Part shown: in pieces, positions 23,823 through 31,639 of the stretch | Layout of the letters: the number at the start of each line of letters is the position of its first letter | Position numbering within the stretch: the stretch's first letter is position 1 | Assembly (NCBI GenBank): GCA_036374135.1 | Contig: DASUUK010000062.1 | Coordinates: forward strand, 1-37,646 | Origin: Euzebyales bacterium | Lineage (GTDB): Bacteria > Actinomycetota > Nitriliruptoria > Euzebyales > JAHELV01 | Length of the DNA: 37,646 nt | Direction of reading: 5' to 3' | Made by a program: the position numbers and the translations under genes | Notes under the pieces: model-generated | Told to the model about the DNA's origin: nothing | Database searches by the model: none | Seen by the model: the letters and a program-made list of their open reading frames with translations, nothing else

Positions 23823-25473
23823 CGCGATGGCCGCCCGGCAGGCACGGCGGACGTCCGGGCCCGCGCTCGTGGGCGCGCAGGTCGTGTACGCGGTCAGGGC
23901 GTTCCTGCGCAACCGTGCGTCGGTCGTGCTCGCCCTCGGGCTGCCGCTGACGTTCCTCGTGGTGTTCGGGCTGATGGTCGGCAACGAGACGATATCCGCT
24001 GAGAGCGACGTCCGGGTGGCGCAGTACCTCGCGCCTGTCGCCGTGGTGTTCGCGGTGGCGATGATCACGTTCTCGGCCCTGCCCACCGGGGTGGCGCGGG
24101 CGAGGGAGCGGGGCATCCTGAAGCGGCTGCACGGCACGCCGCTGCCGTGGTCGGACTTCCTCGTCGGGCGGGTCGGTGCGGCCGTCGTGATCTCGCTGGC
24201 CGGCGTCGCGGTGCTGTTGGCCGTGGGCGTCCTCGCCTACGACGTCCAGTTGTTCGGCCGCACCGCCGGGGCCCTCGTCGTGACGCTCGTCGTGGGCATC
24301 GCCTGCTTCGCCGCGTTGGGTCTCGCCGCCGTTGCGCTCCTGGGGCCGAGCACCGTCGTCGAGGCCGTCACAAGCGGCTGCATCGTGATCCTGGCGTTCA
24401 TCTCCGGGATCTTCGTCGTGGGCACCGACATGCCGCCGTGGCTCGACAGAGTCGGGTCGTTCTTCCCGTTGAAGCACTTCGTTGACGCGATGACCACCGC
24501 ATTCGACCCGTTCGGAACGGGTACCGGCCTCTCGCCCGACCACCTGGCGGTCATGGCGGCATGGGGCGTCGTCGGGCTCGTCGTCGCTGCGCGGTTCTTC
24601 CGGTGGGCGCCGCCGGTGGCTGTGGGTGGCCGCACCGGTCGCGGCACCGGCACCGACACGGTGGGCCCGCGGTCCATGCGCCACATCGTCGCAGGCCAGG
24701 TCCGCTACGCCGACGCGGCCCTGTGGCGCGACCCGGGCGGATGGTTCTTCGGCCTGGCGTTCCCCGTGCTGCTGCTCGTGCTCATGCCGCTGCTGTTCGG
24801 CGAAGAGGTGCGGATCGGGGGCCGCACGATGGCGGAGATCCTGGCCGCGGGCATGCCGGTCTACGCGATCGCGGTGGTCGCCTACGTCGTGCAGGCCTCG
24901 GCCGTGGCCAAGGCGCGAGACCGTGGCGTGCTCAAACGACTGGGTGGCACGCCGCTGCCGGGGTGGGCGTACGTCGCCGGGCGCATCGGTTCGACGCTGT
25001 GGATCAGTGCCGCCGACACCGTCGTGATCCTTGCGGTCGCCGCCGGTCTGCACGACGTGACGATCCACCCGGCCGCCGTCCCGGGGCTCGCACTCGCGGT
25101 CCTGGTCGGCGGCGTGAGCCTCGCTGCGTTGGGCCTCGCGCTCGCCGCGCTGGTGCCGCGATCGTCATCGGTCGACGCGATCGCGTTGGGGACCCTGCTG
25201 CCGGTGGCCCTGCTGTCAGGGCTCTTCCCGGTCGCGGCTGACTACCCGCCAGCCGTCCGGGACGCCATCGCGCTGCTGCCACTGAGCCCGTTCCGGCAGG
25301 CCGTCGCCGATGCGCTGGCATCGACGACGACACCGGAGATCGCGTGGACGTCGCTTTCCGTGATGGTGGCCTGGGGTGTCGTGGCTGCGCTCGTCGCGAC
25401 GCGACTGCTGCGGCGAGAACCCGCGGCCCGCCGTCGGGCGACGTCCGCCGCTGTGGATGGTGAGGCGGCCTGA
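23815..25473 (+). CDS. ABC-2 type permease, two permease halves fused in tandem
   Basis: This 552-residue membrane protein contains two ABC-2 permease units in one chain. Half one spans about residues 10-260 and half two about 285-540. Each has a first helix, a long loop, then the same cytoplasmic motif: RARERGILKRLHGTPLP in the first and KARDRGVLKRLGGTPLP in the second, followed by four more helices. Drug exporters of the DrrB kind usually use one such unit as a homodimer. Here one ATPase gene and one fused permease gene overlap by eight bases, so the complex would be two ATPases on a single permease chain. The start at 23815 is the first ATG near the upstream stop. A short inverted repeat follows the stop. 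Confidence 0.88.
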   Translation: MSDAMAARQARRTSGPALVGAQVVYAVRAFLRNRASVVLALGLPLTFLVVFGLMVGNETISAESDVRVAQYLAPVAVVFAVAMITFSALPTGVARARERGILKRLHGTPLPWSDFLVGRVGAAVVISLAGVAVLLAVGVLAYDVQLFGRTAGALVVTLVVGIACFAALGLAAVALLGPSTVVEAVTSGCIVILAFISGIFVVGTDMPPWLDRVGSFFPLKHFVDAMTTAFDPFGTGTGLSPDHLAVMAAWGVVGLVVAARFFRWAPPVAVGGRTGRGTGTDTVGPRSMRHIVAGQVRYADAALWRDPGGWFFGLAFPVLLLVLMPLLFGEEVRIGGRTMAEILAAGMPVYAIAVVAYVVQASAVAKARDRGVLKRLGGTPLPGWAYVAGRIGSTLWISAADTVVILAVAAGLHDVTIHPAAVPGLALAVLVGGVSLAALGLALAALVPRSSSVDAIALGTLLPVALLSGLFPVAADYPPAVRDAIALLPLSPFRQAVADALASTTTPEIAWTSLSVMVAWGVVAALVATRLLRREPAARRRATSAAVDGEAA

Positions 25474-25886
25474 TCGCCGAAGGCGGCCATGGCGATGCGT
25501 TCCACGACCGCAACCCGCGACCAGGCGACCGGCACTCCTGCTGCCGGCAGGCACGCAGGTGAGGAGATCCGGCGACCGCTGCCTCGATGGCCTCACCGCT
25601 CCGACGTAGCCATCGCGCATCAGCCTGACGTCCGGTCCCATGGTCAATGAGGGCGATGGTCAGGTGGCCTGACATGACCATTGACCTGACCCGGGTCACT
25701 GGCTGACAATCCGCGTCGACACGTACGCGAGGTTCCCGGTCACCTGGAGGATCTCGGGAGCGAAAGCGCGGAGCGGGCACGCGCACGGCCCGTCGGCGCT
25801 CTGCGTTCCCCGGTGGCCGCCGGCCTCACGCTGGCCCGCCATGGCCTGCCGTGGTATGGCCTGCCCACAGCGGAATGGGGAGCACC
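25474..25886. other. Gene-free gap upstream of the multicopper oxidase
   Basis: I see no convincing gene on either strand. It opens with small hairpins (CGCC-GAA-GGCG at 25475-25485) that may end the ABC operon. The middle holds the GGTCA repeat cluster at 25642-25698. The last 190 bases run to the oxidase start without a clear -35/-10 pair. Confidence 0.5.
25642..25698. promoter_or_regulatory. Cluster of GGTCA/TGACC inverted repeats upstream of the multicopper oxidase
   Basis: Three perfect inverted repeats fall in 57 bases. GGTCAATG (25642-25649) pairs with CATTGACC (25679-25686). ATGGTCA (25656-25662) pairs with TGACCAT (25675-25681), nested inside. TGACCCGGGTCA (25687-25698) is a 12-base palindrome. 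All share the GGTCA half-site. The cluster is about 190 bases before the oxidase start, a place for an operator; the regulator is unknown. Confidence 0.45.
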
Positions 25887-27962
25887 ATGCTGACTCGGCG
25901 GCAGTTCCTGCGATCAGGCGCGTACTCGACAGCGGCGGTGATGGTCGCGCCCGGGTTGATGATGAAGATCGGGCCCAGCGGGCCGGTGCTGTTCCAGATC
26001 CCCGGCGGGAGCCTGGCGCCCGGCGACGTGGCCAAGTATGCGCTGCCGCTCGTGAAGCCGCCGGCCATGCCGCTCAGCAAGGGCTCCAACAGGAACAGGG
26101 ACTTCTACCGGATCGGCGTGCGCCAGTTCCGGCAGCGGATCCTGTCTCCGCCGCATCCGGCGACCACCGTGTGGAGCTACGGGTCCGTGGACTTCCCCGG
26201 CCCGGCGGTCGACCCTGACACTGGTTCACTGACCGGCGGGACCTTCAACTACCCGGCCTTCACGATCGAGGCCACCGCCAACAAGCGCACGCAGGTGTTG
26301 TGGCGCAACGAGCTGGTCGACCAGAACAACAACTTCCTGCCACACCTGTTGCCGATCGACCAGACCCTGCACTGGGCCAACCCACCGGGCGGCCTTGACG
26401 GCCGCGACACGCGGCCGACGAACCCGAGCCAGGCGCCGTACATGGGCCCGGTGCCGCTCGTCACACACGTGCACGGCGCCCACACCGGCGAGGACAGTGA
26501 CGGCTACGCGGAAGCCTGGTACCTGCCGAACGCCGCGAACATCCCAGCCGGGTACGCGACGACGGGGTCATTCTACGACTACTACAACACGAAGTACGCC
26601 CACGACTGGGCACCGGGCACGGCATCGTTCATGTACCCGAACGACCAGCCGGCGGCGACACTGTGGTACCACGACCACACGCTGGGCATGACCCGCAACA
26701 ACGTGTATGCGGGGCCGGCAGGGTTCTGGTTGATCCGGGGCGGACCCTACGAGAAGGATCTGGGTTACGTCGCAGCGGGGGTCGGGGACAGCCCGCTCGG
26801 CAAGTACACCGAGATCCCGATCGCGATCCAGGACCGGTCGTTCAATGCCGACGGATCGCTGTTCTATCCGGACAACCGCGCGTTCTTCGAGGGGCTCAAC
26901 CCGGCGCAGCTGCAGATCCCGTTCATCCCTGACGAGGCCTGCGATGGACTGCCCAGCGACGTGTCGCCGATCTGGAACCCCGAGTTCTTCGGCAACATGA
27001 TCGTCGTCAACGGCTTCACGTGGCCGTTCCTCGAGGTGGAGCGACGGCGCTACCGGTTCCGCTTCCTCAACGGCTGCAACTCGCGGTTCCTCGTCCTGAA
27101 GCTGACGACCTCGCCTCGGACGGACAACGGCGGATTCAACACGCCCGAGTTCTCGTTCTGGCAGATCGGGGCGGAGCAGGGCTTCCTCCCAGCGCCGGTC
27201 GAGCTCGACCACCTGCTGATGGGGCCTGCCGAGCGTGCAGACGTGATCGTCGACTTCACCGACATTCCGGTGGGCACCGAGGTGTACCTGGTCAACGACG
27301 GACCCGATGCACCGTTCGGCGGCATCTCGCTCGAGGACCTGTCGGACTGGGAGTCGACCGGTCAGGTGATGAAGTTCATCGTCACGGCTGCGACAAGCAC
27401 GGACAACACCATGCCGCCCGGCCAACTGGTGCTCCCGGCGCAACCGGTGCTGCCGCCGAAGACCGCCACGCGGCAGTTGTCCCTCAATGAGGAGGAGTCG
27501 GCATCCGTCCGGGTCAGCGAGGACGATCAGGACAACATCGTGCTCGACTGCTCGAACGGCGAGGTCTTCGGGCCGACGGCGGCGCTGCTGGGGACACTGA
27601 ACCCCGATGGCAGCGGCAACCCGTTGCTGTGGAGCGATCTCATCACCGAGAACCCGGCGCTCGGCGCGGTCGAAGTGTGGGAGCTGCACAACTTCACCGT
27701 CGACGCCCATCCGATCCACATCCATCAGGTCAAGTTCAAGGTCCTCGGGCGTGGATCAGACGGCATGCAGGCCCCCGAGCGATCGGAGACCGGATTCAAG
27801 GACACGGTGATCGCCTACCCGGGCGAGGTCACGCGCGTGAAGGCGCAGTACGACCTGCCGGGCTTCTACGTGTGGCACTGCCACATCGTGGAGCACGAGG
27901 ACAACGAGATGATGCGCCCGTTCCACGTCGGACCGATCCCGCCGGACGCACCGGCGCAGTAG
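25887..27962 (+). CDS. Multicopper oxidase, CotA/bilirubin-oxidase-like, with Tat-type signal
   Basis: This 691-residue exported enzyme should oxidise phenols, bilirubin-like compounds or metals with four coppers. The start is MLTRRQFLRSG, a twin-arginine-type signal with a weak hydrophobic core. All four copper motifs are intact: HVH (His194, His196), YHDH (His262, His264), HPIHIH (His608, 611, 613) and WHCHIVEHEDNEMM (His664, Cys665, His666, then His and axial Met). The long insertions and the GFNTPEFSFWQIGAEQGFLP-type segment fit the CotA/phenoxazinone-synthase branch rather than small laccases. The ATG at 25887 follows GGGGAG. No neighbour reveals its substrate; GGTCA palindromes lie upstream. 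Confidence 0.92.
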   Translation: MLTRRQFLRSGAYSTAAVMVAPGLMMKIGPSGPVLFQIPGGSLAPGDVAKYALPLVKPPAMPLSKGSNRNRDFYRIGVRQFRQRILSPPHPATTVWSYGSVDFPGPAVDPDTGSLTGGTFNYPAFTIEATANKRTQVLWRNELVDQNNNFLPHLLPIDQTLHWANPPGGLDGRDTRPTNPSQAPYMGPVPLVTHVHGAHTGEDSDGYAEAWYLPNAANIPAGYATTGSFYDYYNTKYAHDWAPGTASFMYPNDQPAATLWYHDHTLGMTRNNVYAGPAGFWLIRGGPYEKDLGYVAAGVGDSPLGKYTEIPIAIQDRSFNADGSLFYPDNRAFFEGLNPAQLQIPFIPDEACDGLPSDVSPIWNPEFFGNMIVVNGFTWPFLEVERRRYRFRFLNGCNSRFLVLKLTTSPRTDNGGFNTPEFSFWQIGAEQGFLPAPVELDHLLMGPAERADVIVDFTDIPVGTEVYLVNDGPDAPFGGISLEDLSDWESTGQVMKFIVTAATSTDNTMPPGQLVLPAQPVLPPKTATRQLSLNEEESASVRVSEDDQDNIVLDCSNGEVFGPTAALLGTLNPDGSGNPLLWSDLITENPALGAVEVWELHNFTVDAHPIHIHQVKFKVLGRGSDGMQAPERSETGFKDTVIAYPGEVTRVKAQYDLPGFYVWHCHIVEHEDNEMMRPFHVGPIPPDAPAQ

Positions 27963-27979
27963 CGGGCGGTCGGCTGGCG

Positions 27980-28141
27980 TCAAGGGCCGCGCACCGAGCT
28001 GTACTCTGCGTTGTGCTTGCCGGCCATGAGCGCGATCACGCCCACCAGCGCCGTCGCGGCCGCCGTCACGAACATCGCCCGCGCCATCGCGGCCGATTCG
28101 AGGCGCGCCACGATGGCACCGCTGATTCCGATGGCGAGCAT
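27980..28141 (-). pseudogene. Remnant of a small membrane protein gene
   Basis: The 53-codon frame reads MLAIGISGAIVARLESAAMA, then a helix (FVTAAATALVGVIALMAG), and ends soon after. It resembles, from memory, the middle of a roughly 110-residue four-helix actinomycete protein in which 'IGIIGAIIARFQPRGMARALFATA' occurs (quoted in part, as IIARF and GMARALF). The first two helices and the last one are absent here, and there is no ribosome site. It sits between the oxidase and the prefix-domain membrane gene. I read it as a decayed gene, not an active one. Confidence 0.4.
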
Positions 28142-28211
28142 GTCGGGGGCGGTTCGCACGCTGCACGTGCGCAGGAGATCCCCACCGGTGTTCCTGTAGG
28201 GAACCGTGCGG

Positions 28212-29552
28212 TCAGGTGAACGCAAAGAGTGGGGGGAGGACGACCACGACCGTGGCGGCCCAGGCACCGAGCACGGGCAGGTAGCTCGTCTGCCACCGCT
28301 CCAGCCGGTTGAACGCGCCACGCCCCGCGATGAACCGCGCGGACAGCCAGGCCGTCCCCGCCAGGTTCACCAGCAGCACGAGGTTCAGCCCGAGTGCCGC
28401 CGTGCGGTTCGGGGTGAACCCGAGCTCGCCGATCCGGGTCAGCATCGCACCGACCACCATCAGGTCGAGCACGAGCGCGCTGCCGACGGCGACGAGTTGG
28501 ATGCGGTCCATCCAGCCCGGTGCCTGTGAAGGGTCGCGGGCGGACATCCCGTACAGGACGAGCCCGAGCACGACCACCATCAGGGCATCGAACACGGCGA
28601 GCAACTCGCGATCGAACGCGCCTCCGAGTCCGGTCAGGGCATAGACGACGGCGGCGATGATCAGCATGGCCGCGAACAGTGGGGTGAAGATCATCGTGAG
28701 CACCGGCGCCATGTTCTCGACGACCTGTTGCTTCGACTCGACCAGCCACGCGGCAACGATCACGGCGCCCGCGGCTCCCAGCGGCAGCACCCACTCTGCG
28801 ACCCGCTCAACATCGATGCCTGCGGGCTCGAGGATGGCGGCGGTCAGCCCCATCAGCACCCCGCCCCCGAGCGCGATCAGCACGTAGTAGATCAGCCACT
28901 CACCCGTGAAGCGGACGAAGTCCATGCGCCGCTCGTGAGACCGTACGGTGCCGTCCATGTAGGGGTAGGCGACCACGAACCACAGCGCGACCGGGAGGTG
29001 CGCGGCGACGAGCAGTTCGGTCGACGAGCCCTCGCTGTACGGGTAGACGTTGACCACGACGGCGGCGACCGCGACTGCGACAGCGACCCCGAGCCAGTCG
29101 CGCGACGTGAGCCGCCGCCGGCGGGCGAAGTAGCCGGCGAGGAACGGCAGCACGAGCATGCTCGCGTTGCGGAACAGCCACGGCGACTCCTGGCCCGGGA
29201 ACCCCGCCGCGAGGCGTGCGACCTGGACCGTCACGGCGACCGCGGTCGCGAACACCAGCGTTTCGACCCAGCGGGTGTCGGTCCGTTCCTGCCCGTCCCC
29301 GTCGGACAGGACGAGCTGCCTCCACAGCCTGCCGCTGTGCTCGCGGGCGAACTCGCGCGACACGTCGTCGAGTCGCCCCATCCGCTTGACCGCGACGAGG
29401 AAGGCCTCGTCGGGCGTGAGACCGGCGGCGTCGAACGCGGCGATCTGGTCCCGGAGGTGCGCCTCGAGCTCGTCGACGTCGTGGCCGTTGACCGCCGGGG
29501 ACGCCGCGACGTAGGCCCGCCACTCGGCGATCTCGGACTCCAGCTGCTCCAC
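28212..29552 (-). CDS. Prefix-domain membrane protein controlled by PadR
   Basis: The first 75 or so residues are soluble (EIAEWRAYV, VDELEAHLRDQIAAFDAAGL, EAFLVAVKRMGRLDDVSREFA), the 'permease prefix' type of helical domain that often accompanies PadR regulators. About ten membrane helices follow over residues 95-446, reminiscent of DUF4153-like proteins. The function is unknown. The GTG at 29552 lies three bases after the padR stop, with GGGAGGG upstream, so the two genes form one transcript. It has no ATPase partner. Membrane-stress or permease regulation is a guess from family association. Confidence 0.8.
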   Translation of the reverse strand: MEQLESEIAEWRAYVAASPAVNGHDVDELEAHLRDQIAAFDAAGLTPDEAFLVAVKRMGRLDDVSREFAREHSGRLWRQLVLSDGDGQERTDTRWVETLVFATAVAVTVQVARLAAGFPGQESPWLFRNASMLVLPFLAGYFARRRRLTSRDWLGVAVAVAVAAVVVNVYPYSEGSSTELLVAAHLPVALWFVVAYPYMDGTVRSHERRMDFVRFTGEWLIYYVLIALGGGVLMGLTAAILEPAGIDVERVAEWVLPLGAAGAVIVAAWLVESKQQVVENMAPVLTMIFTPLFAAMLIIAAVVYALTGLGGAFDRELLAVFDALMVVVLGLVLYGMSARDPSQAPGWMDRIQLVAVGSALVLDLMVVGAMLTRIGELGFTPNRTAALGLNLVLLVNLAGTAWLSARFIAGRGAFNRLERWQTSYLPVLGAWAATVVVVLPPLFAFT

Positions 29553-29555
29553 GGC

Positions 29556-29915
29556 TCAGGCCCTCCCCAGTACGAATGGCAGCACGTCGTCGCCTCCCCA
29601 CACGTCGCCCAACGCCCGCGCGACGGTGACCCACTGACGCTTGTGGTCCGCGAGCGCCGCACACCCCTCATCCGTGATCGCGTAGTACCTCCGGCGCCGC
29701 CCCTGCGCTGGTGTTCGCCACTCCCTGGTCACGTAGCCGAGCCGGTGCAGACGTTGCAGAAGCGGGTAGAGCATCCCGTCGGTCCACTCGAGCTCGCCGT
29801 CCGAGAGCTCCCGGACGCGCTTGAGGATCGCGTAGCCGTAGCTCTCGCCATCTGCGAGGATCGCCAGCACCAGCGGCGTCGCCGACGCCGCCACCAGGTC
29901 CTTGTCGATGTGCAC
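29556..29915 (-). CDS. PadR-family transcriptional regulator
   Basis: From the GTG at 29915 (AGAGGG upstream; the frame opens at 29936) this is a 119-residue protein with the PadR winged helix: TPLVLAILADGESYGYAILKR, quoted in part as LVLAILADGESYGY, then ELEWTDGMLYPLLQRLHRLGYV and the wing RRRRYYAITDEG. PadR proteins are repressors that respond to small molecules or to membrane stress and usually regulate the next gene. The membrane protein starts three bases after its stop. AT-rich repeats upstream (29939-29982) are the likely operator. Confidence 0.92.
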   Translation of the reverse strand: MHIDKDLVAASATPLVLAILADGESYGYAILKRVRELSDGELEWTDGMLYPLLQRLHRLGYVTREWRTPAQGRRRRYYAITDEGCAALADHKRQWVTVARALGDVWGGDDVLPFVLGRA

Positions 29916-29938
29916 GTGTCGCCCTCTCGAAGCCACGG

Positions 29939-29982
29939 TGCTTCATACATAGAAGCACAATGTGCATAGGGCTGCAATGTGC
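29939..29982 (-). promoter_or_regulatory. PadR promoter/operator candidate
   Basis: This AT-rich patch upstream of padR contains the inverted repeat TGCTTC / GAAGCA (29939-29944 and 29952-29957, seven-base spacer) and a direct repeat CAATGTGC at 29958-29965 and 29975-29982. ACAT and ATGT half-sites, typical of PadR boxes, occur in opposite orientation. A TATGTA box on the minus strand overlaps the repeat. Confidence 0.45.
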
Positions 29983-30050
29983 GCAGCGGGGTCGGCGCCC
30001 ACGAACGATGACGGACCGGCGACTTCACCGTTACCACGTGGTCGCGATCG

Positions 30051-30578
30051 GTGTATGCCTGGAGCGCGATGTTGGCGGCGGCGCAGGTCAACCACCCTGA
30101 TCTGTTGATCCTCGACGAACCAGCGGCGTCCCTCGATCCGTTGGGACGCCGTGACGTCCTCGACGTCATGGCCCGGCTGCGGACCCACGCCACGGTCTTC
30201 TCCACCACGCACATCCTCGACGACGTGCAACGCGTCAGCGACCACGTCGCCATCCTCGACGGCGGGCGACTGGTCGCCAACGCACCGACGCGGGAACTGC
30301 TCAATGGCGGCGCCAGAGCCTACGAGGTGACGGTACGCGGCGACGGCGCAGCAGCGTCCCGGACGCTGCACGCTGAGCCGTGGGTCACCGGCATCACCGC
30401 AGGCCCCCACGACGGCTCGACGACCCTGACCGTGACCGTCGCCGACGAACCCGCCGCGGAGTCGCGTCTGCTGCGGTCGGTGCTCGCCGACGGGAACACG
30501 ACCGTCACGTCGTTCGGCCGCAGACACCAGCACCTGGAAGATGTGTTTCTCCAACTCGTGGACGGCGATCACCAATGA
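30051..30578 (+). pseudogene. ABC transporter ATP-binding protein, N-terminal half missing
   Basis: The frame starts inside the family: after a few unrelated codons it reads AAAQVNHPDLLILDEPAASL, with Walker B, the D-loop and the H-loop STTHILDD, plus the full C-terminal domain. Walker A, the Q-loop and the signature motif, roughly 145 residues, are gone. A protein from here could not bind ATP normally. It is the closest relative of the intact ATPase at 8592-9566 (about 70% of 84 residues identical by eye around Walker B). It overlaps the intact permease gene by four bases (ATGA), which shows the original operon. The break lies within about 30 bases before 30070, next to the padR promoter. 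A shortened expressed product cannot be excluded. Confidence 0.75.
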
Positions 30579-31384
30579 GCACGATCACACCAGCCACTGG
30601 CCGATCCGGGGCGCTGGTACCTGTCACGCCGACCGGTCGGCTGGGCGGCTACGCCAATCTCGTCGGCAAGGAGCTCAGCCAGTGGTGGAGAACCCGCCTG
30701 TGGTGGAGCCAGGTGCTCGTCTGGGTCATCCTGCTCAACGGCGTCACGACGGTGGTCATGCTGACCGAGCCGGGAGTCCCTCGCGGCGACCTGCTGCGCG
30801 AGGTCACCAGCACGTTCCTGGCGATGGGGGCGATCGCGATCGGGATCGGCGTCGTGCTCACCGTCCAGGGGGCCATCGTCGGCGAGAAGGAGCTCGGCAC
30901 GGCCGCCTGGGTCATCTCCAAGCCGGTCTCACGCGCCTCGTTCATCGTTGCGAAGCTCGTCGGACACGGCGTCGGGTTCCTGGTGACGGCCCTGGTCGTC
31001 CCGGCCGTCGTGTTCACCGTCGAGGCATCCAGCCTGCTGTCGCGCACACCAACGCTCGGGTCGTTCACGGCGGGCCTCAGCGTCGTGGCTCTGGTGGTCC
31101 TCTTCTACCTCGCCCTGACCCTCGCCCTTGGGACCATGTTCGCCGGCCGCGGCCCGGTGGCGGGGATCGGCATCGGGGTCCTGCTCGCCGGCGTGTTCTT
31201 CAAGGGCATGCTGCCACCCGCGATCGTGTACGCCACGCCGTGGCTGCTCGGCGACATCGCCGGCGCCATCGCGACGAGCGGTCCACTCGACCCCAACTGG
31301 TACGTGCCGGTCGTCGTGACGGGCTTCGCGGCGATCGTCCTTGTACTCGTCGCCCTGTGGCGCTTCCAGCGCGAGGAGTTCTGA
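30575..31384 (+). CDS. ABC-2 type transporter permease
   Basis: This 269-residue membrane protein has a cytoplasmic start, then six helices: VLVWVILLNGVTTVVML, FLAMGAIAIGIGVVLTVQGA, FLVTALVVPAVVFTV, VVALVVLFYLALTLALGTMF, GIGIGVLLAGVFFKGML and VVVTGFAAIVLVLVALW. The loop GEKELGTAAWVISKPVSRASF after helix two (quoted in part: ELGTAAWVISKPVSR) is typical of NosY/CcmB-like ABC-2 permeases. It starts in the stop codon of the truncated ATPase, so it has lost its own energy source. The intact homologous ATPase at 8592 could serve it in trans. The substrate is unknown. Confidence 0.85.
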   Translation: MSTITPATGRSGALVPVTPTGRLGGYANLVGKELSQWWRTRLWWSQVLVWVILLNGVTTVVMLTEPGVPRGDLLREVTSTFLAMGAIAIGIGVVLTVQGAIVGEKELGTAAWVISKPVSRASFIVAKLVGHGVGFLVTALVVPAVVFTVEASSLLSRTPTLGSFTAGLSVVALVVLFYLALTLALGTMFAGRGPVAGIGIGVLLAGVFFKGMLPPAIVYATPWLLGDIAGAIATSGPLDPNWYVPVVVTGFAAIVLVLVALWRFQREEF

Positions 31385-31407
31385 CCCACCCTCCCACGGA
31401 GGCGGAC

Positions 31408-31639
31408 ATGCCGCAGTCACAGCTTGGCCGCTGCAGCGCTGATCGCGCTCGTCGCCGGCGCGCTCGTCATCGTCACCTGGGTCCGGCCATGGTGATGGCG
31501 GCGATCCCGCTGCGCTGCCCGAGACGGGGGTGCCCCCGGCCTACGCGATCAAAGCGTGGCCTCGGTCGTCGCCTTCGCGCTGATCTCCTGCGGCGTCGGC
31601 TTCGTCATCGGTGCACGCTTCGGTACGCCGACGGCGTGA
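31408..31639 (+). pseudogene. Small two-helix membrane protein gene, frame broken several times
   Basis: GGAGG at 31398 precedes an ATG at 31408, but that frame quickly turns into arginine-rich noise. Protein-like sequence continues across frames: HSLAAAALIALVAGALVIV at 31418-31489, then GDGGDPAALPETGVPPAYA at 31491-31556 one frame over, then ASVVAFALISCGVGFVIGAR back in the former frame to a TGA at 31639. Joined, they make a 75-residue protein with two helices and a proline-rich loop. It follows the ABC permease by 24 bases and was probably the third gene of that operon. Either the gene has decayed or the assembly has base errors here. It overlaps the araC gene end by 35 bases. Confidence 0.55.
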
